Positions 11,281 through 24,960 are shown, counted from the stretch's first letter. The stretch is DNA of 64,000 bases from Hetaerina americana (GCA_022747635.1 JAKTNV010000004.1:90835552-90899551), one strand, 5' to 3'. Program-made: numbers and translations. Notes: generated by a model from the letters alone, not told the origin.

Positions 11281-14179
11281 TTCCCTGACATTTTGAAAGA
11301 ACTGCTGCTCCTGACTCGGAAGATGGGTTAGCAAGGAAAAGGAATCATCGAATAGGGAGGCATCTTGAGAGCGTAAGATCTTGTGGGTCTTTTGTTATTC
11401 TGACCAAAAGGTCCCGAACATAAAAAGAATGATACATGGAAGCGGAGAGGTGGGGTTATTTATTTAACTAAAAATGATCTGACATCAGCATTGTTCATTC
11501 ATGACTCGCTGTAAACCGGCTATTCGATTCACCAGATCTAGTCTACCGTCAATAGGATTATCAAGTTTCAGTATTTTTCCATTTGTCACATCTTCGTCTT
11601 TTTATTAACCTACGCGTGTTTAACGAAATCACGGTTGAAAATTGGGAGTAAGAGAGTAATATGGAGATGTTTGACTTTATTTACCTCAGATTGTGGGGAA
11701 ATTTGCAAAATAATATGTAGGGGGAAAATTTTAGTCGTGATTCTGCATAAAGGATTGATTGGTTACAGGAGCCGTTTTCATTTCCAAAAACGAACAATGG
11801 CTTCAAAAATCAAATGAAATGCAAGCAGCCGAGGAAATGCAAGTTTGAAGCGAATCAAAACGCAATGGATTTAATTTAAACTGTAGAAAAAATAAATAAT
11901 TCAAAATAGAAAATGATAAAACAAGTAAAGAGCAGGAGTTCAAATTTTATATTCAATACACATTAATTAGACTGTCAAGTAGATACGTACGTATAGGAAA
12001 AACTCGCAGAGAACTTCAAATTATTTATTTCCCTTTATTGTGATCGGGATGTGCTGAGCTGGAAATATTTTCAACTCGTTCAATTAAAGAGTTTATTTTT
12101 TGAGTCGAAGCGGAAAAATAGAGATATTTAGAAAATTAATTATCGACTTTAAAAACCATGGTATAGTCTCACTGACTTCTAAACAGAGTCCATGGCTCAT
12201 ATGAATTAATATATTCATAGTCTCTTTTTCATTATACCTATAACAAAAAATGTTTTATTTATGTCTTGGTAATTGCAATCCAAATATCTTTCAATGCACA
12301 AAAGGTCTTCTTCCTCAAGCAGGTCCAATTAATTACTAAAATATCTGGAGCCAGCCGACTTAAAGGGGATATTTAATTATTTTCAAAAATTGGAGACAAT
12401 TTTCAATCCAAAATAATAATTTAGAGAAAGTTAAAACACAAAAGATTCAATAGCATGATTAGGATTCGGGATATCACGTGATATGGTGGTACGTTTTCAC
12501 TACTGGACCTAATTTTTGAAAATAGACTCAATCATGCAAATTTTATGAGAGGTTCTTTAAGATTTAATCATTTAGAAACCATTGTAATACTCTACCCTAT
12601 AACATCTTCCGATTTACTCAATAGCATGAGGTAAACGGAAATTTGTTTTTCTAAATCTCCACGCTCTGTGCCGATGACCTAAAATTCTTCACGACAAAGA
12701 GTGAATAAATTTTTTTGCGCTATACTGGAGGGGTTCTTTACTTCATTTTTTACTTTCAATCATTGCTTACACTGTCGTATAGCTGACAAAATGAAAGACA
12801 CATTCCCAAAACGCTGGAATAGCATAATTAATTTAAATAAGATTTCAAAATTGAATAAACGTGTAGCAGAGGAATAAAAATCAAAAGGACAAGAGCAAAA
12901 AATAAACTTACATTTTAAAGCGTACCGTGATAAAAAGTTCGGACGATTACCAAAAATATCGAATATGCAACGATTTCACTAAATTAAGCCTGACCGATTC
13001 AGTTATATTGCATGCGAAATTTTCATGATTGAAACGTTTTTGCTGTATGTCAAGACTTTTCTAATTACTATTTGAAATTGAGGAAAGGAAAAAAGATACA
13101 TTTTTTGCTGAAGAATATAATCCAACGTTTCCAGAAAATTATTGCAGCTATGGAACTCTTTGAGAGAGTTGATGTGGTTGTGTCAATAATAGATAACTTG
13201 CTTTAACTCTCAATATATTTCAGTGAACTAACTTCCTTAGTAAAATTTTCAGCATTCTTTACAGTTTATTGCGCTTTGACAAGTTTTTTCAAGCTCTGAA
13301 ATTCAAGTATTTACATTAAAATGGAGTAAGAAAAAAATAGTACGACCAAAGTTTTCATTACTTAGAGATTAGTGTAATGCTTCGGCGAAACGAACAAATT
13401 GGGGCAACGAAAGTCGTAATTTTAGGGAATTATCCGAGATTAAACTCGTTAACGAGGACATTCGTATCCCACTTATGGTTATTAAAACTAATAGCATCAA
13501 CCACTCGATTTCGTGAATGTATTTTCACCAGAGTCAATCAAAATTGTATAGTCATTAATCTGCTAGCACGGCCATTTGAGGATATTCATGATTGCTCGGG
13601 TAACCGCTTAAGACTCAATATTCAAAGCAAGCCACATGAAAATAGAACACATGGTCTGTTTTACTTCGAGGGTTAAACCAAAATTACCGCATCATTGATT
13701 ATCACCAAATATTTTTAATGAGCAGCAGATTAACGCACCTCAGATTATGTTAACGAGTCCTGCCGCGGGGGATTAAAAATTTTCCTCCCTTCTGTCTCTA
13801 CTACCACACACTTCATGCAAAATCGTGCGTATATTTTGCCAAAGCTCACGAAGCGATGGCGGATTTTTGGCCAATCAAAAGAAGGAACGATAGAACGTCA
13901 GTTCCTTTGCTGATAATTTAGTGTTTACTTTTCATTTACAACTAAATTTCACCGGCACCTATACAGGGTATGCAAGGGTTTCATGATCCAGGCTAACGCA
14001 TATGGTCACATAAATGCATGAAATTAAGGTGTAACATGACAATGATATTCGGAAGTGAATGAATTGAAATCTTAATTCTGAGCTAAAAATGTAATGCTAT
14101 GTGTACGTAAAAAAGATTTTTTTTACAAAAAAAGGGTGCTTCCAATCACAAAAATTTCCTGAAAAGTGTTTATCCAACT
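11281..14179. other. AT-rich spacer with an E-box palindrome
   Basis: No gene seen. A 14-base perfect palindrome, ATATCACGTGATAT, lies at 12471-12484 and contains the E-box core CACGTG. A single such site is weak evidence of regulation. Confidence 0.4.
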
Positions 14180-14530
14180 CGGACCTAGGCTATGTTACAT
14201 CGTGAATTTTTATCAAAATCTGCAATAATTTCCTATCATTACCTTTTTTCATAATTCTACCCTCTTTTTCACTGCATTGGATAGCAAACGTCACAAACAT
14301 CAACCATTCCAACTTTCGCCGTATTTCTTCCAAAAACCGTTTGGTGCCTGTCACGCCTAGTACATACCTTTTCATTCGCTTGCATTTCCTATTTCTTTTT
14401 CTCAATTTTTCTCTACACTCACATCTCAAAAACCTCCGCTCATCCTCTTGCCTTAACGACCGAGTTTCGGAACGATGCAAAAATGAGCTCCACATCGAAC
14501 TTTTTTTATTAAAGATCCTTTAAAATTCAA
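14180..14530 (-). pseudogene. RTE-like reverse transcriptase C-terminal remnant
   Basis: The minus-strand 101-codon frame contains, in the family order, SETRSLRQEDERRF (family: SETWxLRxEDxRRLExFEMW), a degraded WRR region, then GTKRFLEEIRRKLEW and a basic tail, as in the RT thumb/C-terminal part of RTE-like non-LTR elements. Several residues expected around FEMWxWRR and GHxLR are changed or lost. No upstream FADD palm motif is visible in the adjacent 500 bases, so only the 3' end survives, consistent with 5' truncation at insertion. Assignment is from remembered motifs. Confidence 0.6.
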
Positions 14531-14985
14531 CGCGCAAGTATTTGGAATGAGTAAAATGAATTATTATTTCCATGAAAATAAGAAATTTCATAAATTTTAA
14601 CGGACGCCAACATATTCCAACATGAAAAAACATGTCCATTCCCTTCAGCACCATGAGTAACAAAGAGAAGACAAATGTAAAAAGTCATCCTTAAATGGAC
14701 TGCCACAACACCGCTCATAAGCATTTTCATGCGCAATAGTCTCCGGGGGAGGTCGTGTGCAATCTCATTTTATTACTATCGCGGCCCTATGAAAGCCAGA
14801 CTCCATTCCATCTCTGAAAGGCATACGCACAGGCATCATCGCATCCAACTCGCTTTCGGTTACGTCAGCGATATTTTTTAAAGCTTCAGAGAGCGGTTTT
14901 TCCGGGCAATTGGATCCCCTCATTAAGGTTCCTCTTTCTCAGTCCCAAGAAAACACTTCGTTTGGAAAACCATCCATCCTTCCCG
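14531..14985. other. Spacer, no gene seen
   Basis: Moderately AT-rich; no feature recognised. Confidence 0.35.
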
Positions 14986-15180
14986 GCTCATATTCCCCTC
15001 TTATTTTTGTTTCCCTTTTATGCCCCACTCTCCCCTCACCCCCGCAAATCCCCATTCCGCACCGATTCCCTGCACCCCCATCTCCACCCTGCCAGGGTCC
15101 TACCTCTCCCCGCTCCCACCTCAGAGAGGGCGGGCGGGATGAGCGCCAGCAACGGGGGAGGGAGGGGACGCGATGCTTTG
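14986..15180 (+). other. C-rich island switching to G-rich
   Basis: C/T-rich to about 15122, then G-rich to 15180. Frames are Pro/Ser-rich only. Confidence 0.5.
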
Positions 15181-16590
15181 GGCACCCAATGACACAACTC
15201 CCTCACAAAACAGTGGGCGTTGTCTGCCATAGGTTTCGTATTATATGCGTATGAACATCGTGGTGTACGTATGGCACCGAGGTGTGTGTTACACAACGAC
15301 AATCGCACTTGAGCATCATGCGTGTGCTGCTTGGCGGACAATTTGGTTTGGCAACACCGCTGAGGCGAAACAAAAAGGGTAAATACATAACAAGATAATT
15401 TTTTAGGTCGATTATATTTTTGTGCATCACTTAAAAATTAACATATATTTAATATTGAGTATTATAAAAATCTGTGTTATAACAATTTAAGTGCAATAAA
15501 TTGTATTTCTCGTCTATGAAAACAAAGTATGGGAGCAATTGGTAACTAACTTTATTAGGTGTGTGCCAACTGATAGTTATCTCCGACACTTTATTCATAT
15601 CGACAGTCTCCAGCTAAAGGACGTAGACTGGCATCGAAGCGTTCGAAGAAGGAGGAGGAGCGTTTTTCAGAAGCAATTAAAATTTTTTACATGAAAGACT
15701 AAAAGCGTTCATAAAAGAATCTTCTTTTTAAAGGAAAATGTTTCTATTCCTTAACAAGGAATTTTGGTGCAAAAAAAACCATAAGTAAAATATAACGATT
15801 TATTCTAGCATAATTATCCCTTAGGATATAATAAGCTAACTCTGTTTGAAATGAATGCAATCCCATAATACTTGGCCGCAGACACACGTAAAAATACCTT
15901 AGTCGATAATTTTCTTGGCGAAACTAATGTTTATGAAACGATCTATTTGATATGGTTTATTTTAATTATCTTTCACTGAATGTTTGAATAACTTTACAAA
16001 TCTTCGGATTTGCGGGTAAACCGTGGGAATATTACTCGTTGCCCCTCGCAACGACAAGTTTAATCTACAGGAAATGTGCATGAGAGCAAAAGGTGATTGC
16101 TCGCTATATTAAATGCACATTGAAAATCAGAAACAAATGAAATCATCTGCGGAACGCGCACAAAATCCCAACGAATAAACAAACGAAAACTCACGGGCAA
16201 CCGCGCCCACATCTGGAGGGATTTCTGCCCCAAGGGCGCGGCGGAATGTGTAACTGAAACGAGGTTTCCCGCTACCTACACAGTAAGATATATTATGCAC
16301 CGCTAAGTAACTATTTTTTTTTAAGGAACGTACTTTTACACCATATGTTGGAGGGCATCTGCTACCAGCATTTCATCATAAATCACAGATGCAGGATTGA
16401 ACGGATAGCCCCGTATTTATATACGGCTTAGTAGTATTTGCGTTCTCAGCGCTCACCATGATTCACCACGATAGGACGCACACGAGTTCCTTCGCCTCCA
16501 TTCACGGACGGCAGCCCTCCACTCACGTGGGGCGGATTACGCGACGCGCCTATTCCGACATTGTCCGCCTTCACGCGGGCATAACCCTTC
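15181..16590. other. AT-rich spacer, no gene seen
   Basis: No recognisable domain, RNA gene or repeat. Confidence 0.35.
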
Positions 16591-16800
16591 AATCACGTTG
16601 TGCGACACGAAACCCCTCCGAAGCACGACGCCCTGGTTTCACTCTACCTCCCCTCCCCACACACATACCACCACCTTCCCCGATCGGAATCAATCCGCGG
16701 TGCTCCCAACTCCCTTTTGCTAAATGACAGCATTCGGGGGGGGGGGGGGCTGCGTGGGATTGTCACTCTGTCCGCTCCTCCCCCATTGGCCCTACTCGTC
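16591..16800 (+). other. C-rich tract ending in a long G run
   Basis: C-rich sequence is followed at about 16736-16749 by an uninterrupted run of about 14 G residues. The run could form a G-quadruplex and is a likely site of length variation or sequencing error. Confidence 0.55.
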
Positions 16801-17389
16801 GGACCAATAATGGGGAATACACGCAAGGAAAATCTGTGGAGCTGCATCCAGGAAATTAGAGTTCATCGACCGAATGGAGTGGGGAATTATAATTCAAATG
16901 AAACAGCGTAGGGGAAGTGTTATTTTTCAAGCTAATGAGACCTCACTCTAAATAAGCGTCGAGCGTTCGGGACCCTTCGTAGGACTGAATTTCGGAATTT
17001 CACAAAGTTCAAAGAAAATGTGCTAGTTTTGTGAGGAATAGTTATAAACCAGCAGTGACATATTTCTTGAAAAGCCTTATCTGGGAGACACTGAAAGCAA
17101 GAAGATTCAATGCACGGCTTTAACTTTTTAAGAAGTGCTAAAAATTTGCATTAAATATTAACGCAGAAGGATTAATATCAACGCTGCATTAAATTGGTAG
17201 GCGAGATCACGGCGAAAAGCTAGGAAAAATTGACTGCTGAGCAGATCAATTTTATGTTACCCAACATCTTCCCTTTCAAAATTCATGGCGACAGTAAGAA
17301 ACATAATTTACGACAAATTTGAACTTTCAGAATGCCATTAATATCCAAGCACCATTTATTATAATGAACGGTGACGCAACACCCTCTGC

Positions 17390-17730
17390 CACACGCCCTC
17401 GCGATGGCTTTCAGGGTGCGATAGAGGTGTCCGCGGCGGCGCCGGGGGAGGGGCGTGGTCCTCCGCCCCCGTCGGGAGACGGGCGGGAGTCCGCGCTGCT
17501 CAATAGCCAGACACGATGCGGTGCAGCAATGTCCCGCTAAGCGTCGTCGTCGCAGTCTTCAGGAACGCATCTCCAACGCGTAGCGAGGAACTGCCGCACC
17601 CTCTCGTCTCCTCTCGCCCCCTTCTCCTTCCACCCCTGCGCCACCCCTCGGCGCCCCCCGGGAGAGGCCGACCACCTCTGCGGGGCAGGAGTGCAGCGAC
17701 GGCGCCCGCTTCTTCCTTCAGCTGGGCTAC
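17390..17730. other. CpG-rich GC island, G-rich then C-rich
   Basis: GC-rich with many CpG dinucleotides. Complementary G-rich (17415-17490) and C-rich (17600-17670) halves could pair. Open frames on both strands are Pro/Arg-rich artefacts. Confidence 0.5.
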
Positions 17731-17929
17731 TCGGCGGTCATACTTTGGCCAGGGACACCAGATTGACCATTGGTGTGGACCAGAGGCACGCAACGCTTTA
17801 TTCAAGGTTAATTATATGGAAGTAGCGACAATTCAAACATTTGGAGATGCTTGCTAAGAGACGAAGATAAAGATCTGGGAACTAACATTTCAAGCAATGG
17901 CAAATATCGGCGTTGATTGATTTGATAGG

Positions 17930-18910
17930 ATAAAAGAATAATTCTAAATTTTATAAGACGCAGAAGGCTGAAATTGATATAAGCGAGTGTAATGGAATGG
18001 AAGAAATGTGTGGCAAGACTGTCCCTTATCCCGTCCGTAACTATTTAATGTATTTATGGAGGAAGCAAATGAATGAATGAAAGGAAAGACCAAAGGTGTT
18101 GTAGAGAATGGAAGAAATATCAACAGTATCCTCTTTGAGGATGACATACAGGTAATATGCCTGTAATAAAATCGCAGGCTGTTAAACAATAAATAGGCTT
18201 TCAATATAATGGTCAAAATACCGTCCAAAGGCTTTTAAAACGAGGTCCAACACGAAGGAGACCAAAAACAACAGAAATAGAGAAGACGCGATAAAGTGCT
18301 AATCTAGCATAAACGTAGCATAATCTTGGAGCAGATTAAAATGGTTTTATTTTTGAAGAGCATTATTGATAACGAAAATAACCGCAAAATAGAGATTGAA
18401 AGAAGAGTAGCTTATCAAATTAAGCATTAAAAAACATTATAATTGACAATAATACACGCATGGAAACGGGAAAAAGTTCACCTAAATGCTCACTTGGAGT
18501 GTATTATTATATGATGGTCAGAAATGGGTCAGGAAAGTGAAAGGAATCAAACTTTAGGCAATGGACAAGTGTATATGGAGAAAACTGACGACTACGATCT
18601 GTTTAGATTAAACAGCAATGAAAATATTCAGCCGAAGAGAAAAAACTGACTGCTTTTTAAAAAAGAAGGGTAAATTACGACAAAACGGTTCGTTAGTATA
18701 TCATGGCATATTCCATTGCTATCATTTGAAGAGGAAGTGGTGAGATAAAACCAAAAGGACAACCAAGAGAGCTATGTTAAAAACATTGAGCAAGAGACAA
18801 GGCAGTCCCTTATTATTAAACACAACTAATCCCTTGACACCTCAAGCTTACTTGGAGAAAATAGCAAGGATAATAAAAACACGGCTTTGACGACAAGGCC
18901 TTTAGATGTT
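17930..18910 (+). pseudogene. Non-LTR retrotransposon (RTE-like) reverse transcriptase remnant
   Basis: Plus-strand translation with several frame changes follows the RT palm-to-thumb order. Around 17985-18060 a segment matches the GVRQGCPLSPxLFNxYMEEA block in eroded form. LFEDDIQVICL lies at 18131-18163 and corresponds to the catalytic FADD box with Ala changed to Glu. NRKIEIERRVA follows at about 18381-18413 (family GKCRKEIERRIA), then a degraded LLYGSEMW block near 18500-18530, and a lysine-rich 3' segment near 18730-18800. Many stops and frameshifts make this an old fossil. It ends near a GATGATG-type simple repeat (18905-18930), typical of the 3' tail of such elements. Confidence 0.62.
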
Positions 18911-19314
18911 GATGATGGTGATGATAATGACTTTAGGGGGTTGCCAAAAGCAACCAAACAGCGAGTATTTTTATATGTTCCGTTTGCATTTGTGTATTTT
19001 GGTTGGTTAATGACCTGATCATCTCTAGGCCAATGTAAAAAAACAGATCTAGGTAAAAAAATATTATAAATCAGGGAGTTGACGATAAATGGGACCAAAA
19101 TCGGAGGGCGAGGATCTGAATTTCCTCACGAAGAATGTTTTCATGAAACGGTACAAGTGGCTAAATGGCGTGGAAAAAATAAGGCAAACATTAAAAAAAA
19201 TTGCCTTTGCAATATGAAGCTGCACAATAATGTCACAATTGATTTTTAATCATAATTTTAAAACTACCTCTTAGCTCCATCACCGTTTTTTTAAGTGATG
19301 AACCTAAGAGTCAA
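18911..19314. other. AT-rich spacer
   Basis: Nothing recognised beyond the GATGATG-like tail of the preceding RT remnant. Confidence 0.35.
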
Positions 19315-19480
19315 TCACCTCCTCCTTTCATCCATCCTTCGACGCCCTATCCCCTTTCCTCCTTCCCTCGCCTCCCATCCCATCTCCCTGGCAACCCATC
19401 TCTCATCCCTTCACTCTCCCCTTCCTCTCCCCCTCTCTCTCCATCCTTTGCCACCCAACTCGAGACTCCGGCGACCCGTA
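19315..19480 (+). other. Pyrimidine-rich island
   Basis: Almost pure C/T tract on the plus strand. Overlapping Pro/Ser/Leu-rich and Glu/Gly-rich frames on the two strands are composition artefacts. Confidence 0.55.
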
Positions 19481-20224
19481 AAACTCTCTGATCCGACTTG
19501 TTGACCTTTCCCGGAGCACCAACCATGCTGGGGACTTTCATTTTAAAATATTCTGATCCACTGGACTTTTACGAGGAGCCCATACAGCACAACGATCCTG
19601 GTTTTTCCTTCTCGGGATGGCCGGGTCTGCGATCATCGTCCCATACTCATCTTTGCGTGCTTCATCCATGTGACCCAGTTCGTGTAAATGAAAGGCCATA
19701 TTTTTATTAGATAAGGACTTCATAGCTTCAAATGATCATCCTAACTCGTGTTTTTCTGGGAATTCATAATAATTATTATACAAAATGAAATCCATTGGCA
19801 TTAATGGTGCGTAATATTCATTCTCAAACAGGTCATTAATATTTTTCACAAAGATTAGTTTACTTCCTATACTTCTCTAGTAAATTTTATACACTGGTAT
19901 TTCTTTTATATACTATAATTATAATTCTTAAGTGACGTTTAGGAGAAAAACGTTTGTTTTATTTCTAATTAGATAATTCAATCGAATTTTGCCAATCATT
20001 GATTTGAAAAACTTAAAATTTTCTGTTAGTAGAAAATTGAGAACAATTGCGTCTAAAGTGTATTTTCATAGTCTTATGAAAAACAAATAGAAATTTTGAA
20101 CAAAAATAATTTTTCCTACTTCTTCAACACAATGGAAAAATTGAAATTAGAAAATATGCTGGTATCTATTATATCTTATTTTTAGATGGTACATTGTTCA
20201 TAAGTAATATTATCTAATGAGTGA
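19481..20224. other. AT-rich spacer
   Basis: No feature recognised. Confidence 0.35.
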
Positions 20225-21230
20225 GGTTGAAGGCATAGGAAAAGAATGGAATGAGTTCATCGAGGAACTGGCTCAATGACTTCCAGAAGATGACCTAAGA
20301 AAAGAGGAGAGCGAGGTGGACGAAAACCATGGTGCGCTCCCAGGTATACGGAGAAGTGAATGAGAAGAAAATAGCGAAAGGCCTAAAGAAACACAAAAAG
20401 CCCGGGGCGGAAAAAAATCAGCGGAGAGAATATGAAGGCGCACGGAGGGAGGTAATGCCAAGGAAAGCCTGTTTGGAATAATCAAAGACCACCACGAAAG
20501 TAGAAGATTGGTGGGGACTTTGAGACGAGTATCATGATGGCATTAAAGGGGCACTACAAGAAGCATGTGGGATAGACATGAAAGGAATGAGAGTGAATGA
20601 GAGTGAATAAAGAAGAAATTAGCACATTTCATTTTGAGTTGGTTGAAATTGCCGAATGCTGAAGAACTGCAGGCATCATCAAACGAAATGGACGAAATAC
20701 CCACTTCAGGGATATAAAATTAAGGTGAAGAAAATAAAATTTTAGCTTGCGTAAGGGAGAATATGCAGATTTCACGAAGAGCAGAGAAAAGTAGTATGAT
20801 TCACGAGTGTCGGAAGAAGGGTGGCATGAGATCACAGAGGGACGTCACCTATCCCTCCATTTTATATAAATCCTCTTACCGACGGCAAACGAACCGAAAA
20901 ACAGTATTTACCAAGACGAGGCATCCACTATACTCAAAGAAGTTAAGTTTAAATAAAAGTAAATACAGGTGAAATATTCCTATTATATGTATTCACAGGT
21001 TCCAAGACCAAAATCAATGGAAACTTAGACCAGCAAAGATTAGAAACTCTCGAAATGTGGTTCAGGAGGTGAATACTGCAAATAAAATTGGCAGATAAAA
21101 TAAATATGTATACAGAAATGTATCCGGGATAGCACAATACGGAGGACAATTGGGGAAGAAGAGCCAGAATCATCGTGACCCAAATTTACTTGCAGTTATT
21201 TTGGACTTGATTGTTAGATAACTTAACGAG
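20225..21230 (+). pseudogene. RTE-like retrotransposon remnant (linker and RT C-terminal part)
   Basis: Plus-strand frames contain EGIGKEWNEFIEELA near 20230-20275 (like the linker after the endonuclease), a KPW block followed by charged residues (like KPWxTEEI), and near the 3' end LETLEMWFRR (about 21040-21070) followed by a degenerate DKINMYTEMYPG and GRRARIIVTQI (21150-21190). These correspond to the family blocks LEAFEMWxWRR, TDKxxNEEVLxRxxExR and RRxxxIGHILR. The palm with FADD is not found, so either it has been deleted or eroded. A tandem 10-mer (GAATGAGAGT) occurs at about 20585-20608. Confidence is moderate because each block is decayed. Confidence 0.5.
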
Positions 21231-24089
21231 GAATCCCACACGATAAACTGTTAGAAAAAATAGGAAATGCAAATTTGTATTCGAGAATCATATGCTGAAC
21301 AAATGAGTTTCTTAAACACAGGGATTTTGAAAGGATAAACAAAGGCACTCAAAAAGCTTCAATTTTTACATATAACATACGACCAATCCTAATGCATACC
21401 TAAATTGTATGGGATCCGTACGAAAAGATTGAAATGTATTGCAGCTAGAGAGAGTACTATTAATGGCAGCTCGTCATTGTCAATGCATTGTTAATGCATA
21501 ATATTAATGGCAGCCGATCATGTGTATGACATTAAAACGATAAAGCAAAGTCCAAATACACGAGCCTATCTGAATGTGACTCAGTAAATATTAATAAAAA
21601 TAATAGAGAAGTGCCCACGGGGAAGGACTTAGGTATAATACATACGAGAATCAAAGAGAAATGTTGGCCTTTCAAAGAATTAAATTAAAGATAGTTACTT
21701 GATGATGACTTAGTAACTGATAAAAAATATGAAAATTAGCGGCCATTTCCATCAAAATACGGTCACTTCTTGATTATATTTGCTGATGGAAATAATAAGC
21801 ACATGTGATACACTCAATAATTTACTAAATTTTCATTCCATTACAACATTAACCAGTTAAAACACCACCACTTGCAACAATTACTAAGTTGGTTGCACAT
21901 TGAGTATGAGTGATTTGCTACATTCCGTTTTATTTGGCACTATAACTTTAATTGGAACAAGCATTTGATGTGGGGCTACTATAATTACTCGCCCTTGTAA
22001 ATGACACCCTTCTTTTTGCTCATGTTAACGGAGTAGTTTAGGAGTTCGGGATACCACCAGCATGATAGGATACTTACTCAAATGAGTGAAGGGGACTCAT
22101 TGTATTTGCTGCTATTCGAATGCTCGGGGAGGAGAAGAGGACTGAGAGCCGCTGCGGCGAGAGAGGGAGGGAAGGAGGTGGGTCGATGGCGGCATTCGGC
22201 TTAGCGCGGGTTTCAATCGAAAAAAACGACGGCAATAGTTTTCGGGGAGACTTTACAAAATTGGCAAAATTTTCTACCTCAGGAGTGACAAACAGGAAAC
22301 AATTTTAACGAGGACTAGCTAATAAACTTTGATCGAATGGAGCCATCTCCTCCCCGAGCGAGTGGTCGAAAATTCCTTGGAAAAATGTTTCGGGTGATAT
22401 CCGCCATTGGTAGGAGGTGAAGGGGTGGATTTAGTCCCTGGGATTGAAGGGGGAATGATGGGAACTGCTCTGGGATGGGCAGGGGACGTGAAGGGATTAG
22501 AGAGTCGAGGTCGCACTCTGGAAAATACAAAATTCACATCCCCATTACAACTACGACGAGTAAAACCTACCTACGGTGGAGAGATGAATCAGTAAAAATG
22601 AAACACAAGAGATTGCAGATTTGGGTAGAAATCTGGGGAAGTAATCGCTAGTTTACGCAGTTACTAGTAGCTACGTAACTACTACGACGCATCAAATACC
22701 GCCTAAATTTGTATGTGTTCGCGTTATTATAAAAACATGTACATCTCACACCGGTAACTGAAAGGCCAAAGGTTTGTAGAGTGGTTACTGGACTCCTACC
22801 TTGTAGGTATAAGATAGCACGCAGGCATTTGGAATGACCTTATGAATATTGTACTACTCTTATGAAGTGTTCATAAAAGGAAAACGCAGATGACAGCACG
22901 ATCTTCCATGGATGGAGTACACCGTTAGCTTTCCAGATACGGTCGAGAATTAAGCGATAGGAAGAGTGTTTAAATCCGTTATTTTCGGAGTCTGTTCGCT
23001 TCATTTTGTTCGGTTGATATAAACTGCCGATATTCTCTTTTAAGGGCCTTGATATACAATATACTATGCTATATTTGTATGTCATGCGTCTAATTATTGT
23101 CATTGCTTCTTCGGTTCGTAGTCTTAGCTTTACTTCTCCTTTTTAGTTTTGGAGGGCAGTTATTCAAGAGGGTCATAAAGTAAGCATTTTTAATTTCTTA
23201 TGTATTACTAATTTAATGTTTTGAATGTTATAGAAAATGGCGTGCATATTTTAAACGGACTAAAAAAAGTGTTCCCTCAAACATTTGGTCCAATGGAAGG
23301 TGAAAGAAGATGACAATTGCATTGTTACGGGCTCGAAGTTTCCTCACATCCATTAAATCGGTGCCTGTAGGAAGACATCTTTTAAAAATGATAAGGGGAT
23401 GAAATCAGGGCTCGGAAAAGGAAGATACTCCTAGCACTGAATAATTGGCTCTCTGTGACATTGCCATACGTGTAGTACTTATTGGAGGGACCTTATTTTC
23501 CTCTGAAAAAATACTCGATAGCATTTTCAATCTTGTAAGTCAACATTGCCAATAGACAACTATGAAAGTTGAAGATAAATTTTAAATCAATCATGTAGCT
23601 TTTCATTCCTGGGAGGTAGATATCTGCTTAGTCTGTTACGCTTTCACATCACAGAATAATTGCACTTGGCAAAGCTAGAGAAGGCATGAATTTTGAGACA
23701 AGTGTTTCTACCTCTTTTTATATGCTATGATATTCACGATATTCCTAAAAATACAAAACACATACCTTGTGGTCAGCCTAAGTACTAAATCACGCGATAG
23801 CCTTAGTAGAGACACAAGGCGTAACCGAAAAGGGCGTCACTGGCCTCCACGCGAACTCAATCGCAGGTATATATGAGTGAAGTGCGCGCCAATGCGTCCA
23901 ATGTTCGTGTACAAAGACAATCAAGACGGGAGAACAATTGACGTGTTACTAAAATAAACTCAAATAAAAATCAGACGAATTGCGCATATGAAAACAAGCG
24001 GAAATCTAATTCCTTGGATGGTATTCTCTCGAAAACATTTCTTTCTTTATACGTGAGTAAAAGTAATAAAACTACCAAAGTCGAAGGAC
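21231..24089. other. AT-rich spacer with small G-rich patches
   Basis: No gene recognised. Short G-rich patches lie at 22115-22190 and 22400-22500. A direct repeat of ATTAATGGCAGC occurs at about 21459 and 21506. Confidence 0.35.
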
Positions 24090-24960
24090 GTTCGTCGACA
24101 GGACGCAGGGGAGGGAGGGGGTAAGTGCGTACGAATGCCTCTCCCTCTCTCTCCGGGAGAGTTATCCGGAGGGCGGCGGGGGGGAGACACGGCAGGCTTA
24201 GAAATAACCCACCCTGGAGACGACACCGAGGGATGGGGGAAACAATGGGCGGGGAGGTAGGGAGAATAAAATATTGGCCTGGAGATGAGGTGGGGTGGTG
24301 GGAGGGAGCGAACGAAGGGGAATGGGGCTGAGGAGAGAGATTTGATGAATCGAGAGAAGGAAAGGTTTGAAGAGCCCCACTCTTATATACTGTCTCATTT
24401 TTTTGCGTGAGTTGGAGGCGGAGGAAGGGGTGGGAATCGGAAGCGAACGGCGGGGTGGGTTTTATGGGGCCTCGAGAGAATGTCTGTGTGTGTACGTGGA
24501 GGAGGGGAGGGGGAGTAGAGGTGGCGGAACCGGGTCGAATGTGGATGGGAAGGAGAGAGATTGAAGGCGGGCCCTGAAATAAAAAAAAGAAAAAGAGGGT
24601 GGCGAGTGGGTGGCTGGGTTGGGCGGAGGGTCCCAAAGTTTCCCGAGGATCACTCCTCTCGACCATCCCTCGTTGGCCACGCACACGTGAGCAGAGCGCA
24701 AGCACACGCGTGCCACGCGAGAACACACGCATGGACACGAACTCGAAGACTCTCGAATCGAGCAAGAATGGAAATGGGGGAGGGATCTGGGCTAGTGATA
24801 GGATGGAGGGATGTGCTGGGGAAGGAAGAGCGAGATTCGGGAGGAATGGGGAGGGCGCAGGGTGGGGGGGGATAGCCTCTCCACTAACTCTTACAGATGG
24901 GCTCAAAAGAAAATGGAACTGCCTCGGAGGAAAGGGCAAAAAGTATAGCGGAGAGGAATT
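24090..24960 (+). other. Large G-rich island
   Basis: About 870 bases with strong G excess on the plus strand. The minus strand carries a 322-codon frame, the longest in the window. Its translation is Pro/Ser/Leu-rich with no domain, overlapping long frames exist on both strands, and codon usage simply mirrors the C-rich strand, so I do not call it a gene. A hidden conserved exon cannot be excluded without a transcript search. Confidence 0.5.

Noticed and set aside
12471..12484. E-box palindrome as a regulatory site
   Set aside because: A single CACGTG palindrome without a nearby gene is not evidence of regulation.
22840..23103. 87-codon minus frame as a retrotransposon linker
   Set aside because: A few residues resemble RT-linker sequence, but no ordered motif blocks could be found.
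23860..23935. TATA-like promoter (GGTATATATGAG followed by GC-rich sequence)
   Set aside because: TATA-like strings are frequent in this AT-rich DNA and no open frame or exon follows.
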